From contig WARS01000044.1 of assembly GCA_008933995.1 (NCBI GenBank), forward strand, positions 2,128,866 to 2,192,865: 64,000 bases of DNA, read 5' to 3'. The first letter of the stretch is position 1, and the number at the start of each line of letters is the position of its first letter. Of this stretch, positions 1 to 12,700 are shown piece after piece. The notes under the pieces were generated by a model. The model did no database searches, had not been told where the DNA came from, and worked only from the letters and a program-made list of their open reading frames with translations. The DNA comes from Datnioides undecimradiatus. Lineage: Eukaryota; Chordata; Actinopteri; Lobotiformes; Datnioididae. A program made the position numbers and the translations under genes.

Positions 1-625
1 AGTTACCTAATCACAGTAACATGACTTTGCACTCACACAGTGCCATCTCCATTCAGGCAGAGAATTTTAAGTGCATTTGTGCAGTGGTGAGTATGATTCA
101 GTCATGACATTTCAGCTAGCTGGAAGCAGATGCAGTTCTAAAAGTATTGTAGTAAATGGTTGATTTTTTTCTCCCCTCCATGTTGGTTATGCCTCTGTAA
201 AAACTAGAAGTATTGTAATAGTATTGTTTTCCTCTGTGTTTCGGTGCATTGCATTTTTGAATAGAACAGCAGCTGTGAGGTTGTAGCGCTGACTTTGAGC
301 TTTGATTTGAATGTGCTTGGATCAACATTTATTGAAAAAATGTAGAAAGTGTTTACAAACCCTCACAGGTAAAATGAAATGTACATGAGCCCTTTTTAAA
401 ATGTAGTATACTGGAGTAGAATGAAACCCACAGAAAGTACCATCTTTATACAAACTTCACTGTGTTCAAGAGATTTTTCTGATAGAGATCATTATTATAT
501 CATTATTATATCCATACTCTTGTTTTCTTCTCAGGACTTAGCTAAAATGCTGTGCTCAAATTTCCCCCCTCTTAAATTATTTCCTCAGCATGGATGAATT
601 ATGTTTGTTTGATGAAATATTCAGT

Positions 626-666
626 GATCCACACTCAGTAACCATCCGGGTTACTGAGTGTGGATC
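626..666. repeat. Perfect inverted repeat, 18-bp arms, 5-nt loop
   Basis: The left arm GATCCACACTCAGTAACC (626-643) is the exact reverse complement of the right arm (649-666), with loop ATCCG between. In elmo1 pre-mRNA it would form a strong stem. No known element is recognised. Confidence 0.9.
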
Positions 667-2137
667 TTCTTATTCTTATTATGAGTTTGTAATAAGAATA
701 TTACAATGCAGAACAGTGTTTGTGAACTACTTTGAGCATCAACACGTTATAGTGTTTTAGTGTTGTGCTTTTTTTTGCCTCATCACCGTGCTGCATCCGG
801 TCCTGCTGAGCCCTGTGAGAGGTAATAAAACTGTCTGGTACTCAGCATGCCTTGCAAAACCTCAGGATGGAGAAATTTCTGCAGGGCCACATGAGGCTGC
901 TCACTGTCTGTATCTCCAAAATACTCCTTGACATGTAATTCCCCTCACCTTGCCACCTCAGGACTGTGTTGGTTCTATCAATAAACAGCCCATTTACTCA
1001 GAGGTCACTCCAAAACTTCAACCTTCCCAACAACTTTTACCAGTCGGACAAAAATGGTATTTGATTGAGTTAGGGTCCTCTTTTAAAATCCACCCTTTTA
1101 TTTTCATCTCTTTTCTGTCCCTGAAGGCAATATACTGTTGACTAAGCAGCCAGTCAGCATCTGTTTTGGCTCACCTCCATTAGTTTCCTGATTGACTACC
1201 AGCACTGGTAGCACATCCCCCCTCCCCGGATTTCTCCATCTCACCCTCCGCTTAATCTCCCATCCATCGCTCCAAATCAAGGCTCAGGTCGCTGTGCCCA
1301 TGGCCTACGGGCATCACTCATTATACTGTGAAGTTTCAATTGCTGCCTGACCCCTTCCATCCAATTTCATGGCTGCTTGTGGTGGGCCAGTGCCCCCGCT
1401 GCTCTGCTCTGAAACTCTTTAAATGAACCAACCTTTGGCTCAAGGCCGCCACTCATCTCAGCAAGACGACGCGAGGGAGACGAATTTAGTTCAAATGAAT
1501 GTCAAGCCTTGTTATTCTACCTCTTGGTTAATATGGTTTGGGCACTCAAGAGCCCTGGCGTTCCCTCTTTCCTCTCATTCTTATTTCAAACACACTCTCA
1601 CACAAATAGTGTGGACTGAAACGCTTCAGTACACTGCTAATAAAGAAAATAAACCACCTCTGGCTTTGGAAAATGAAAAATCTCAACTTAATCCAGTTGG
1701 AGCAGTGTTTGCTGGTCACAATTTGTCTCCAAGGGATATTCTGTGTTTGAAGTTGATGAGGAGCTAAATTTTCAATAACACACATCCTTACTTCATTTGG
1801 GAACTGTGTCTCATTCTCAGTGGTTGTTACTATAAAATAAACTATAAACACATCAGCTTTCTGCCATGTCTGTAATGCAAAATCAGAAAATCCCTCCCAG
1901 GCCAGTTAGATTATCTCTCATGAACAGCCTGTCACATCTCATATGACTGTACTCTTTATCCTCTGGAAACATTCTGAATGTGAATCCAGTATACACAAGC
2001 CTGATTTATGCTTTAAGGCTAAAGTGTCCGAATGAGCATGTATGATCACCAAACATATTTATTACTTTGGAACATTTCTGCAGCAGTGATTTGACATCTG
2101 TACCATTTTATAGAAAAGTGATGTTTACTTGCAGTAG

Positions 2138-2138
<1 letters not shown>

Positions 2139-2213
<75 letters not shown>
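2139..2213. repeat. (TG)n microsatellite
   Basis: About 37 uninterrupted TG units in an elmo1 intron. It is the longest pure dinucleotide run in the window. Confidence 0.95.
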
Positions 2214-2215
<2 letters not shown>

Positions 2216-2594
2216 GCCACTTGGCCCTGTTGTTGTGCATTAGTCAGGTGTTCAGGTCCAGGCTTATGGGCCACATTCCTGCAGGCCCAATTACATATTT
2301 ATAAATTGAAGGCCACCATATGGCTCGAGTTGCTCACCAGAGAAGAAAAGTAAAAAGTAAATGGACCTTTGCTGGCCAACTGGCTGTTCTTATATCACTG
2401 GGTTGGTGTATATGGATATGTAGTGGATGTGACTCATCAGGCTTATTGGGATTAAACTGATTGAGCTGTAATTAGGGAGATGCAGTGGTGACAAAGTTTA
2501 GACTATCAAATGAGTCACTGATACAAAATGTGTATTAAGGGAATAGCTTATTATTTTGTGGTGGTAGTAGATGTATTTTTCTTACCCTATAGAA

Positions 2595-2670
2595 AGAGCC
2601 AAGCTAGGTGTTTCCCTCTGTTAGCAGCTTTTGTGCTAGGCTAAGATAAGCTAACCCGGTTCCGCCTCAA
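2595..2670. mobile_element. Decayed dispersed repeat fragment
   Basis: The stretch carries the words AGCTAGGTGTTTCCC and CTAGGCTAAGATAAGCTAACC. They resemble the terminal parts of the copies at 10361-10585 and 43940-44090. I recognise the family as abundant in percomorph genomes ('CTTAGCATAAAGACTGGAA' type). No coding capacity is seen. The family assignment is from memory of sequence words, not from a search. Confidence 0.5.
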
Positions 2671-3322
2671 ATTAAGCGTATCCCCAAATAAACATTACGT
2701 ACAAGATGCTGCAAATGATCCAGTAGTTATTTACATAGACTCTAAGGGTTAAGTAAAAACACTCACAGTAAATTACCTAGAAAGCTTTTAGCAACTTCTT
2801 TTATCAAATTTATCGCAAGGAAACTAAACTGACAAATTACACGTCAGTCAAAATCTGCAAATTCTTAGAAAGAGCAGTTTTAGATAATGCTCAAATAAAG
2901 TCATATGGGGAGAGAATAAAAGATACTTTATCAGTTTTGTCAATATTCAGTTTGTCTCTTGATCTGACAAAATTTAACTGACATCAGTTAATCGCCAACT
3001 GCCAACTTTGCTAGCAGTGGTTGCTACTAGCAACAGAACACTCAACAGAAACCAACAACTGGTGACAGATTAGTTTAACCATAACGTAGATAAATTCAAA
3101 AAACTGCAAACCTAATAATTACACAATGAACATCCAGTAATCTATGTATTACAGTATTATTCATGGCACTAACTACAAGGGATTACAGTTTTATACGAAT
3201 TAAATACAAAGTGATTTGTCTTGGATTCTCTCACTAATTGACTATATTCACTGGCATCAGCTAACTGCTGCAAACTGCTGCTTTACTTGAGGTGATGGCA
3301 TTTCTCTCTTTTGTTTCCACAG

Positions 3323-3459
3323 CCAGTGAAAACTGCCATGACTTCCACCCCATGTTCTTTACCCATGATCGCTCCTTCGAGGAGTTCTTCTGCATCTGCA
3401 TCCAGCTGCTCAATAAAACCTGGAAGGAGATGAGGGCCACAAGTGAAGACTTTAACAAG
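3323..3459 (+). CDS. elmo1: elmo1 coding exon, end of ELMO-domain region
   Basis: 137 nt, entering with two bases of a split Pro codon and ending in phase 0 at FNK before GTAGAC. It encodes [20 protein letters not shown] and onward to RATSEDFNK, nearly identical to the human segment. The acceptor is TTTCCACAG. Confidence 0.95.
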
Positions 3460-6400
3460 GTAGACTGCATGTCTGTGTTTTTGGGAGATGGGGTAAAGGT
3501 TGAGATGAGTAAAGAAAAATATCGCGGTGTCCCATTTCTATGCTTACTTATTGTAACTGGGTCTTAAGTTTGGACTGCATTCACACTGGAAAAGTGACAA
3601 AATCAATTACACTTGATGCCAGTATGCATTATGATTTTGTTTGATATTTGAGTATGTTGTTTGTGGACTCCTCACAGCTGGAAAAAGTTAAAACACAGCT
3701 CCAGGAACATCATTTAATAAAAATGTCCACATTTGAAATTGAAGTAGATTGTTTTAAAGTCACACTTTGGTTTTTAGTTGATTTGTGATTTAGGACACAC
3801 CTCATTTCTTAAAAACATGATAAGTGAACTCCTGAAGTTTGCAAAGTCATAAGAGTTCATTGCATGAGTTTCTTATGAAATGCAAACTGTAACATTTACT
3901 GTGTATAAAACTACTGCTCTCATATTTGATAGAACATATTTGTTTATTTATGTAACAGGGACATAAATTGTTATCAACCCATATGGAGTGGAACAGCTAT
4001 ATTTTACATATAGGTACGCATAGATCTCTTTATACATTAATACATGTCTAGCTGAAGCTAATCTTTACTACAGTTTTTTGTTTTACTACAGACTTCATAT
4101 ATGGTCATAAGGCAGGATATATGTGATTAAATTGCGGCATGCACTCTGACATTTACATGGACCTATCAAACTAAAATAGTAAAAATAAAAAAATCATTAC
4201 TCTTAGACTTATCGACTGTCCTAAGATGTATGGGCATCAGAGTTGAGTTGAAAGTATAACAGATGATGAAACTGAGGACTAAACAGTTTTTTAGAGGACT
4301 AAACAGTTTTTTACAGAACTGGGCTTTTTTGCTTTTTAAGGTGAACCTCTCACAGAATTATGGGACAGCAGGATTCGTGCCATGCTTCATTGACTTTTTG
4401 TTGTAGATGCTGGCAGGAAGCACAGTCACACAGTTCACTCTTAATTACAATTACAACAGTGTTAATCATATCTCAAATGATATTAGTTATTAGAATGGCA
4501 TTGCCAAGATTCCCATGCAAATATCAGGCCCGATTAAGGTACATAGACATGGAAATGTTTTTTTTCCTGTTTGCACAGATGAACATGCTTTAGGCGTTTC
4601 CTTTTTTAAGGGCGCAGATTGAGAGAGAGAACGGCATACACATCTCGGGGGCTTTTCAGAGTTTTCTACATTGTTTTTTTTCCTCTCTGATATGAAACAT
4701 TAGCTGCCTCCATTGGCTGAACCACTGATTAAGCCACTATATCTTCATTTGGAGCTCATTGGAATAGGGGTGAAGATGAAAAACTTCCTGCAAGCTGGTT
4801 AATGTTAAGTCTGCTCACACAGGAAATGTGTGTGTGTGTGTATGCACGTGTATGCACTGCCAGACGGTGACAGTAATGACTTGTTTATGACAGATATTGT
4901 ATGTCATGTATTCAACTGGGCATCAGATGTAGCAGTCAACAGATGTCGTATCCATTTTCCCTGATTTGTGAAACAAATTATGATTATCTTATAGAGTCAA
5001 ATACCAAACAGACTGGCACGAGCTACAAGCCACCCATTGTCCAAGTCACCATTTACTATTTGTTTGACTGGTTGCGGTCCAGATCTTCTGCTCATATTTA
5101 CTGGCTCTGACTGGTCCTGAGCTCTACATTTGCTCTGCAGGTCCTCTTCTCGGTCCAATATGTTACACTACCACTACTGAGGCGACACTGTAATTGCTCA
5201 TTCAGCCTCCAGCATCTACCCAATAAATTTTCAAGAGTTTGCACATCTTATTTTTGTTTGTGAATGAAGTGACGCTTCCTGTGCCTAAATGAAGTGAGGC
5301 TGCAGTTGCATCAGTCTCTGTCATTTCGCTACAAGTTAAAATGACGGAAGACGGCAGTGTGGGTTTCATAAGCCAGTCTGTCATTATAAACACAAGTTGG
5401 TGCTCGGCTGCAAGGCTGTGAATAAAGTCTAGCTCTCAACTTTTACAAAGGAAATAACTGAGTGATATGAAAAATGTATTTGTTGTTGTTGTTTTGAGAC
5501 TTGGTGCAATGTTTTGATCTGCTGCAGGAGGCTGTAAGTGAAGAATCATAACATATTGGTGTTAAGATGAAGTCTCTAGTCATCCTAGATGTCCTGTAGC
5601 CTCTGTTGAATTCCTGCTACAGTCAGTAGCCTCACCAGTCCTCATCAACATCTGTGTTTTTACTCATTTAAAAAACCCTTTTGTAGCAAATAATTATGAA
5701 CATGATATTATTTTTGGTCTGGTGTTTTAAATGTTTTCAATAACGAATGTAAACTTTGAGTTATGTACCAGGGGTAATGCGACCATCTCTAATTGGCCAC
5801 ATCTCATCTTCAACTGTATTTCCAGTTCATCTTGTGGGAGAATTCAACACACACACGGTACACACACCTCCCCTAGGAAGCGATCCTATTATCCAGTCCC
5901 ATCCTTCACACCCTTCCCTTGAAGGCGAGAGTCAGTTTCGATTGAGTTGGGATAGATGATGCTTCCCTTCCTTCTCCCCTCTTCCCTCCCCGACCTCATC
6001 CCTCATCACATGGCACCTTGGGAGTTTGAAATTCAGCAGCAGCTTGTCGATAGTTAGACTGTTTGGTCCCAAGGGCTTCCTTTCAGCTAAATGGTGCGTG
6101 TGGAGCACTGCACTTCCAGCCTCTAACACTGAGTCTCAGTTTGTAGCTGCCCTGAACTAAGAAACACTCTCGAGACATCAGTCCCTCTGATGATGTCTGA
6201 ATGTTGTCATTTTTTACCCAATTCTGTCAACGAGAAACTGAGTTGTTTATCTGTGTGTGAGGCAGTCATTGACTGCACATTTCATAAAACAAAATGACAG
6301 GAAGATGGAGAGGAAGAAGATGTCCCAAAAATGCACAGTGAGAAAGTTCAGTGCAGACCTCCCTGAATCCTGAGCAACATCATGAGCAAAGAAAGATTAC

Positions 6401-9400
6401 CAAATGTTCGTAATGACAAGAAGAAGAAAATTATTATTTTGTTAAAGTGTTTATGGGGTCAATGAAATAAGCGATTAAATGAGTAATTAAATTACAGGAT
6501 AAATGAAAGCCAAATTACAAAAAATCAACTATTAATAAAACAGCAGTTAGAATGTATTTAGCTTCCCCTCTGTGACACAAGTAAGAGTGAAATAATAATA
6601 ATAATAAATAATAAGTACTAATACATTGGAGCACAACCATGCTCTCTTAGTAATATAAACAAAGTTTTAGCTGATGCACATTTAAACACTTACCTCTGAT
6701 GCATGGGATTTAGCTGGTTTAGCAGATTTTTTTTGGATAATAAGTCCCCAAGATTAGATATTAAATGTACTAAAGCATTTTATAGGAAGACAAAAAATAT
6801 CAATTTTGCTATAAGAAAATACTTCTTTGACAGTATATACTTGTAAAGATGACTGTAGAATTAAAGCAGGCCTAAAACTTGTTGAACTTTTTATTTTAAT
6901 TTTATTTCACTGTGCCTGTACTTGATAAGAAATATGTAAAAAAACAAAAAAAAACAAAAACTCTTTAGGATAAAATGACAGAATAAAAGAAACATTGAAT
7001 GTGATCATATAAAATAACACTTAGGAGATGAAACTATGACTTTTAACAATGGTAAGAACATTTATGCATTTTGGGTGGTGAAGATAACACTCATTTGTAT
7101 GTTTGTAAGTTTGATTTGAAGCACTGTTATTGTCCTTTTATCTACCTCCATCATTTAAACTGGACTACTGAACGTTGTAGTTGAACTGCCTTGTCTTGGG
7201 CAATCACTCATGTTATTGGTTATTGGTGTCTCAGTTGACTAAGGAATTTGTAGTCTTTTTGTTTTTAACTGAGTCTTGAAGACGAATGAGCTGTGCATAG
7301 TCATTACTTAACAGTATGATGATCACAGTGATATTCACTTATACACTTTGGTGTTTGCTAAGCACATCATGTGAGACATGACAAAGATACTGGACAAAGA
7401 ATTTGATAGATTTATCAATTAAAACAACTGAGAGTTACTATATTCATTAAAATGTCCTCTGATGAGTCCAGCCCTGCTTTGTTGTAAGAGTCTACGTATA
7501 CTCATGAACATACAGTATACAAGAATGTATCCTCTCGAGGGTGTGTGGAAGGATAATAAGCTGTGTCGAGGATAATTCTGAGGGCGTCCACTTCAGAATG
7601 CTGCTAGTGCACGGCTAGATGTCCCTGCTGCATCTGCACTCGCTGCTCGATGCTGACGGCACTGAGCTTTCTGAGGTGTGGAATACTAAAACACCTCGTT
7701 CAGGTTTTATCAATGTTTGGCTGCGCGCAGAGCTGTGGCCTCCAAATGTGTGAGCATTTCTTAAATGCTGAAGTCGCACTCAGCTGGCGGATCTTCTTGG
7801 TTGACTGAGCATCTGTCCTGTGCGCACGCACACACACACAAAAACACGTACACACACAAAGACATGTACACAGACGTACACACAGGCTCTTACAGGCATT
7901 TATGCTCATTTAAGACAAAGGCACAGAGGCTTAAATGAAGCTTAAAAAGACCGTGGCACTTAAGCGCCCACACACACTCTCACATTCACACACACACACA
8001 CACACACACAGACACACACAACCATCGTGGAGCCACTATACATTCTGTCTTGTTTGCTTCCTGACTGTAGTGTTTATTAAAGGATGTACTTACAGAGAAC
8101 AGGAGGTGTGTGTTTGTGCCTTTGTGTGTGTGTGTGTGTGTGTGTTTGTCCATGCTTGTGTTTGTGCTAGTGTCCATGTTTTGTGTGCATGTGTGTGTAT
8201 GTGTGTGTTTAATGGAGGCAAGTCTGATGCTCCCAGGGCACAGCTACGACCATCAGGCAACCGTTTCCCCTGTTTCCATAGCAACCGCTGTCCAATTACC
8301 ACTGCTGCGCTGCACTACTCTGGCTCTGTTTCGGTAAGATGGAGCCACTTCTCAGCTGCATGTGTGCGTGCTTGTGTTTATGCGCGTTAGTGCTTGTGTG
8401 TGTCTATCAGAGACTGTGTCTTGTATGGCTGTCTGTCGTCTCTTCAACCAAACCGTCTGTGCTGAGAGCTTCTCCTCTTCCACCTCCCCCAGCAGAGGAG
8501 AAAAATCCTCCATCTCTCTCTGTTTAGGTGCTTGGGGAAAAAAAATCCCTCACTGATGTAGCGGCTTGCAGCCACTCACGATACCCCTCCTCCTTCTTCT
8601 CCTCCTCTCCTCTCATGCCTCCCTCCCTCCCCCTCTGTCTAAACCACTCTCTCTCCCCACACACACACTTATCATGTGATCCACTTGCAGCACCACCATT
8701 GGCGTCTCTGATCGTGGCGTGTGTCCAATCAGGGCATAAGCCCGGAGATCAACATAAGCGAAGCAGTGCACCCTGGCTGATGCTCTTAGAGTCACAGGGG
8801 GAGGGAGGAAGGCAGATAGAGAGGCATAGAGAAATATCATAGTAGAGGGGACAAAGTTAAAGAAACAGGGAGAGTTTATTGTTGTTTTTATTTATTTAAA
8901 GGTAATGCTAAGAGAGAGAAGCAAGCTGGAAACCTGAAGGAACAAATAGCCAGGAAGGAAAAAGGCAAAGAGGTGGTGCACGAGCTGTGTTGACAGACGA
9001 GTCTTCCCTTATTGTGGCTAACGCGAAAGCTAACAGTCCACAATCAGCTAGACCGCTCATCCAAGGAGCCATCTGCTTCCTCCTTCACTCCCTCCATCCA
9101 TTCCTGTCTCCCGTCAGGCGCTAAAAACTCCTTCTCTGGCAAGAGCACGAGGATTCACCAGCACTGTGGAGAGTATCACACCACGCTTGGAAACATGGAG
9201 GTGACATGTAAGTACTAAGAATGGAAATTAGAAAGAAAAAGAGAGAGTGGTTCTCAGTTAGCATGGATGGATGGAGCAAGGGGAGGTGGCGGTAGTAAAG
9301 GAGGATGAGGGACTGTTTGTGTTGTTGCCTGGCTGCGGAGGAGGAGGAGGGGATGGAAGAGGATGGAGAGGAGAAGAAAAGACAGGGAGAAATGGAGAAG

Positions 9401-9512
9401 ATGGGACAGGGGTACAGCAGAAGAGAAAGAGGAGGGACAGATGGGGCTGTGTAGACTTGGCAAGGCGTAAGCAGGTTAGACAAGGACCTAGATCACAGCC
9501 TTTTCATTAACA

Positions 9513-9549
<37 letters not shown>

Positions 9550-9677
9550 ATAATCTGCTAGACTACAATTTCACCCTATCTCACAAACACACACACCCAC
9601 ATCTACATGCATGCATGCACACATATCTTGCTCACCTACCCCCATCACACTCCAGGCATCATCTATATTCCAGTGTA

Positions 9678-9710
<33 letters not shown>

Positions 9711-12700
9711 TGAGAGAGAGAGAGATGTGGGGGTTGGGCTTTGTTGTTGTGAATGGGATTACTCCACATCACCAACACCCACCGTTTGTCACCAGAGGAA
9801 TTCAATGCCCCTACGACTGATCTCCTCCACTCCACACTGTTTCTCTCAGCCTTGGATGAGCTTCAACCAGTGTTTTAGCCAGAGGGGTTTGACACAGGAT
9901 TAGAGTGAGGTCAGCCCCAGTCTGTAGAGCAGGAGTCTGTGAAATACTGCCAGAAGCTGATTTCATTAGTTTTGGACAATACACAGTACAATCCTGTCCT
10001 GTCCTTTCTAAAGCTATCCATGAAGGAACTATGTCTTGGACACCGGGCAGCCTAGTGTTGCACATTGTGCTGGATTGCTCAGTTGTTAATCAGTTAGTCA
10101 GTTATTCTTCAGCAGACTTCATGATGAATCATTAGTCACTCAGCAAGAAAAGATTTATGAAGCATGTTCCAGCTTCTCAAATGTATAAGTTTGCTGTTTT
10201 ACATCATTGTAAAGTGTGAACTCCGGCTCTGGACGTTATGACACTTATTTTTCACTATTTTCTATTTTTTTTATCAACAAATAATTGGTTTCTTGGTCAG
10301 TTCATAATTTTGGAAAATGCAAATGCTTTTGGAAAGCTAGATTAGAGGTTTTTTCCAATAAGAAGCTGGAAGCAGGAGGCAGTTAGCTTAGCGTCAAGAC
10401 TGGAAACAGGCAGGATACCTCATCCAAAACTGAGATAATCCACTGCCCAGCACCAACAAAACTCACATTAACATGTTATTTATTTCATTTGTACAAAAAA
10501 CAAATTACAAACAAACAACCCAATGTGAATTTACAGAGGGGGCACATTATTTCTTGGCCAAGTCAGGCTAGCTAATTCCAGTCTTCATGTTAAGATTCAT
10601 ATTGACAAGACTCATACATGAATGGCCTCAGTCTTCCTATCAGTCACTGAACAAGAGCATTTCCCGAGATGCTGAACTCCTCCTTTTAATTGCCAGTCAA
10701 ACTAAGAATAAGTTACAGTATTTATGTTCTCTAAGCGAGCCTAGTTCAATCACTTAGAAAACCCATTGTTGTCTGTCTCTATGGCAGTGACCTGTAAATG
10801 TGCCCTTGAGCAAAAGACCTTGAACTTGGCCTCCCATTTTATAGGACGCCACTATAGATAAGCACTTCAGCTAAATAAACCAATGCAAGGCAATACCATC
10901 TTTTTTATTGATGTTTGACATTTTCTTCTGACCACGGGTGATGCAGAGGACAAAACATAATCTGCTTTGTTCAACCATGTTGAAGACTGACCCTGTCCCA
11001 TGTAGGATTATTCACATGGTAATCCTCCAAAGCTTCAGCCACAGTAGACCAATACTCGCACAAACCATCATATGTAATTTTGTGTGTAGCTATTATTAAG
11101 GAATATTTTTAGCTTAGTGTTTAGCTGTTTTCCGGTTTTATTTAAGGCCACTTGCCACAAATCAATTAAGGACACTTAATGCAAATCAATGCAAATGATT
11201 TCTGGCTCTGCTCTTTAGCAACAGGACAGTTCCTCCACTTCGCCAGAAGGTTATAGCATGCAAGCATACATGATTAATGAAATGGGTGCTGGTGTGTCCG
11301 GTCAGAAGTGATGTGGCAATAATAATGTGAATGCAGGTGCCAAAGGTTTTGGGCGGATGCCATGTTTAGATTCCAGGAAGCAGCTTGGGACAGTTGGTGA
11401 AAGCACTGCACACACTGCCATATGCCAACAACTGTGACTGCTGCTGTCGTGCTTTGCATGAAACAGTACAGCTATGACATGTATGAAGACACAGTAAACC
11501 AGCCCCTCCCCCACTGCTCTCCTGCAATGAAACCTGCTGTTTTCTTATTCCATACTGGTTTTATTTACCTCCTCAACTGTCAAGATCTCACTGTTCCTCT
11601 TTCCATCCCTCAAACCCTTATAGCTCTTTCTTTTTGTCCTCTTCTCCTTCCTGTGCTCTCTCTCTTTTCCTCCACTTCATTCCCGTCTTTCGACCCCCCT
11701 CCACCTCTATTGTTGAATTCAGACAGGCTATTTATATCTTTCTGCCTGGCTGCCTCACCTCCCACTCCCTTAACAAGGTTTGCTTTATTGTTTTTGCACG
11801 TGTGTGTGTATGCGCACTCGGACAGTGCGTGAATGCGTGTTTGTACATACATCTCAACAAATTAGTGTGGTGGAGTCCTTGTAGTTGTGTGTATGGCTTT
11901 GAGTTTGTTTTTGTTTGTATGTTTTTTTTCCCTCTCGGTTTGTATATAGTGTGTAGCAAGAGCAGAGTGTGAATGCAGAGCTTTCTGTCTTTGCAGGGAG
12001 TTGTTTCTTTTTTTCCCTCTACGTTAGTTTTTCATGAGTGTGTGTTTTGTGTGTGTTCCCAAAGGGGGGTGGGGAGGGTCTCTGATCTCAGGCAGCGTTG
12101 GCCCACTCACACAGAGAACATTGAAGCTAAGCTCACTAATCAGACCGGAGAGATCATCAGCCATTAGCATCAAACCATCTGAGTTGCATGAGCAGAGATG
12201 CAGAGCTAACATTTTTGTTTTGTTGTCTATCAAGATAATGATACTGTTGTCTCATCTTCACGCTGCAGCTCACTGGAAATCAGCAGGGGAAAAGTAAAGT
12301 TTTTTCGTCTTTCAATTTAGTTATTTAGCTGTCTATTCATTTTTCACATCTGTTTGTTTATTGATAAGTGAGTGTGCAATGTGTGTGTGTGTGTGTGGAT
12401 AATTCGTTTAGCACACGGCAGTATGTAGTTCAGATTCCTTGAAGACGATGTAGAGTCTCCACAAAGGCTCTGGTGTGTGGGTGTGCATTATTGTGGATAC
12501 ATGCTGGGGTATAGCTGCTGTAGGCCTTATCAGTAGCATCATATAATAATCCAGTGTTGGTGTATTACTTCTTGGATCAAGGTTTAATTTGAAGCAGCTC
12601 ATCTGTCAGTGTGAGAGTGATGACGCATGTAAGGAAGGGAGAGAAAGATGCACAGATAACAGTTTTCTGTCTGGGGTCCACCTTCCTTCACACAACAACA

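Larger units (their letters stand above)
1..3322 (+). other. elmo1: elmo1 intron, 3' part
   Basis: This stretch precedes the first elmo1 exon in the window. I searched for the preceding ELMO1 exon (the segment ending in a VGELP-like sequence) and did not find it, so that exon lies upstream of the window. The stretch holds a perfect 18-bp-arm hairpin (626-666), a (TG)n tract (2139-2213) and a decayed dispersed repeat (about 2595-2670). The short ORFs here show no family resemblance and are taken as chance. Confidence 0.7.

Noticed and set aside
2046-2240. 64-codon ORF with a long His-Thr repeat
   Set aside because: It is the reading of the (TG)n tract at 2139-2213.
7700-8556. Several 60-151 codon ORFs rich in Cys/Val or His/Thr
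   Set aside because: They are translations of (CA/TG)n tracts on both strands and have no other coding evidence.
9012-9218. 68-codon ORF as a coding alternative elmo1 exon
   Set aside because: Splicing at 9207 to 20343 does not join this frame to ELMO1. The segment is better seen as a 5' UTR.
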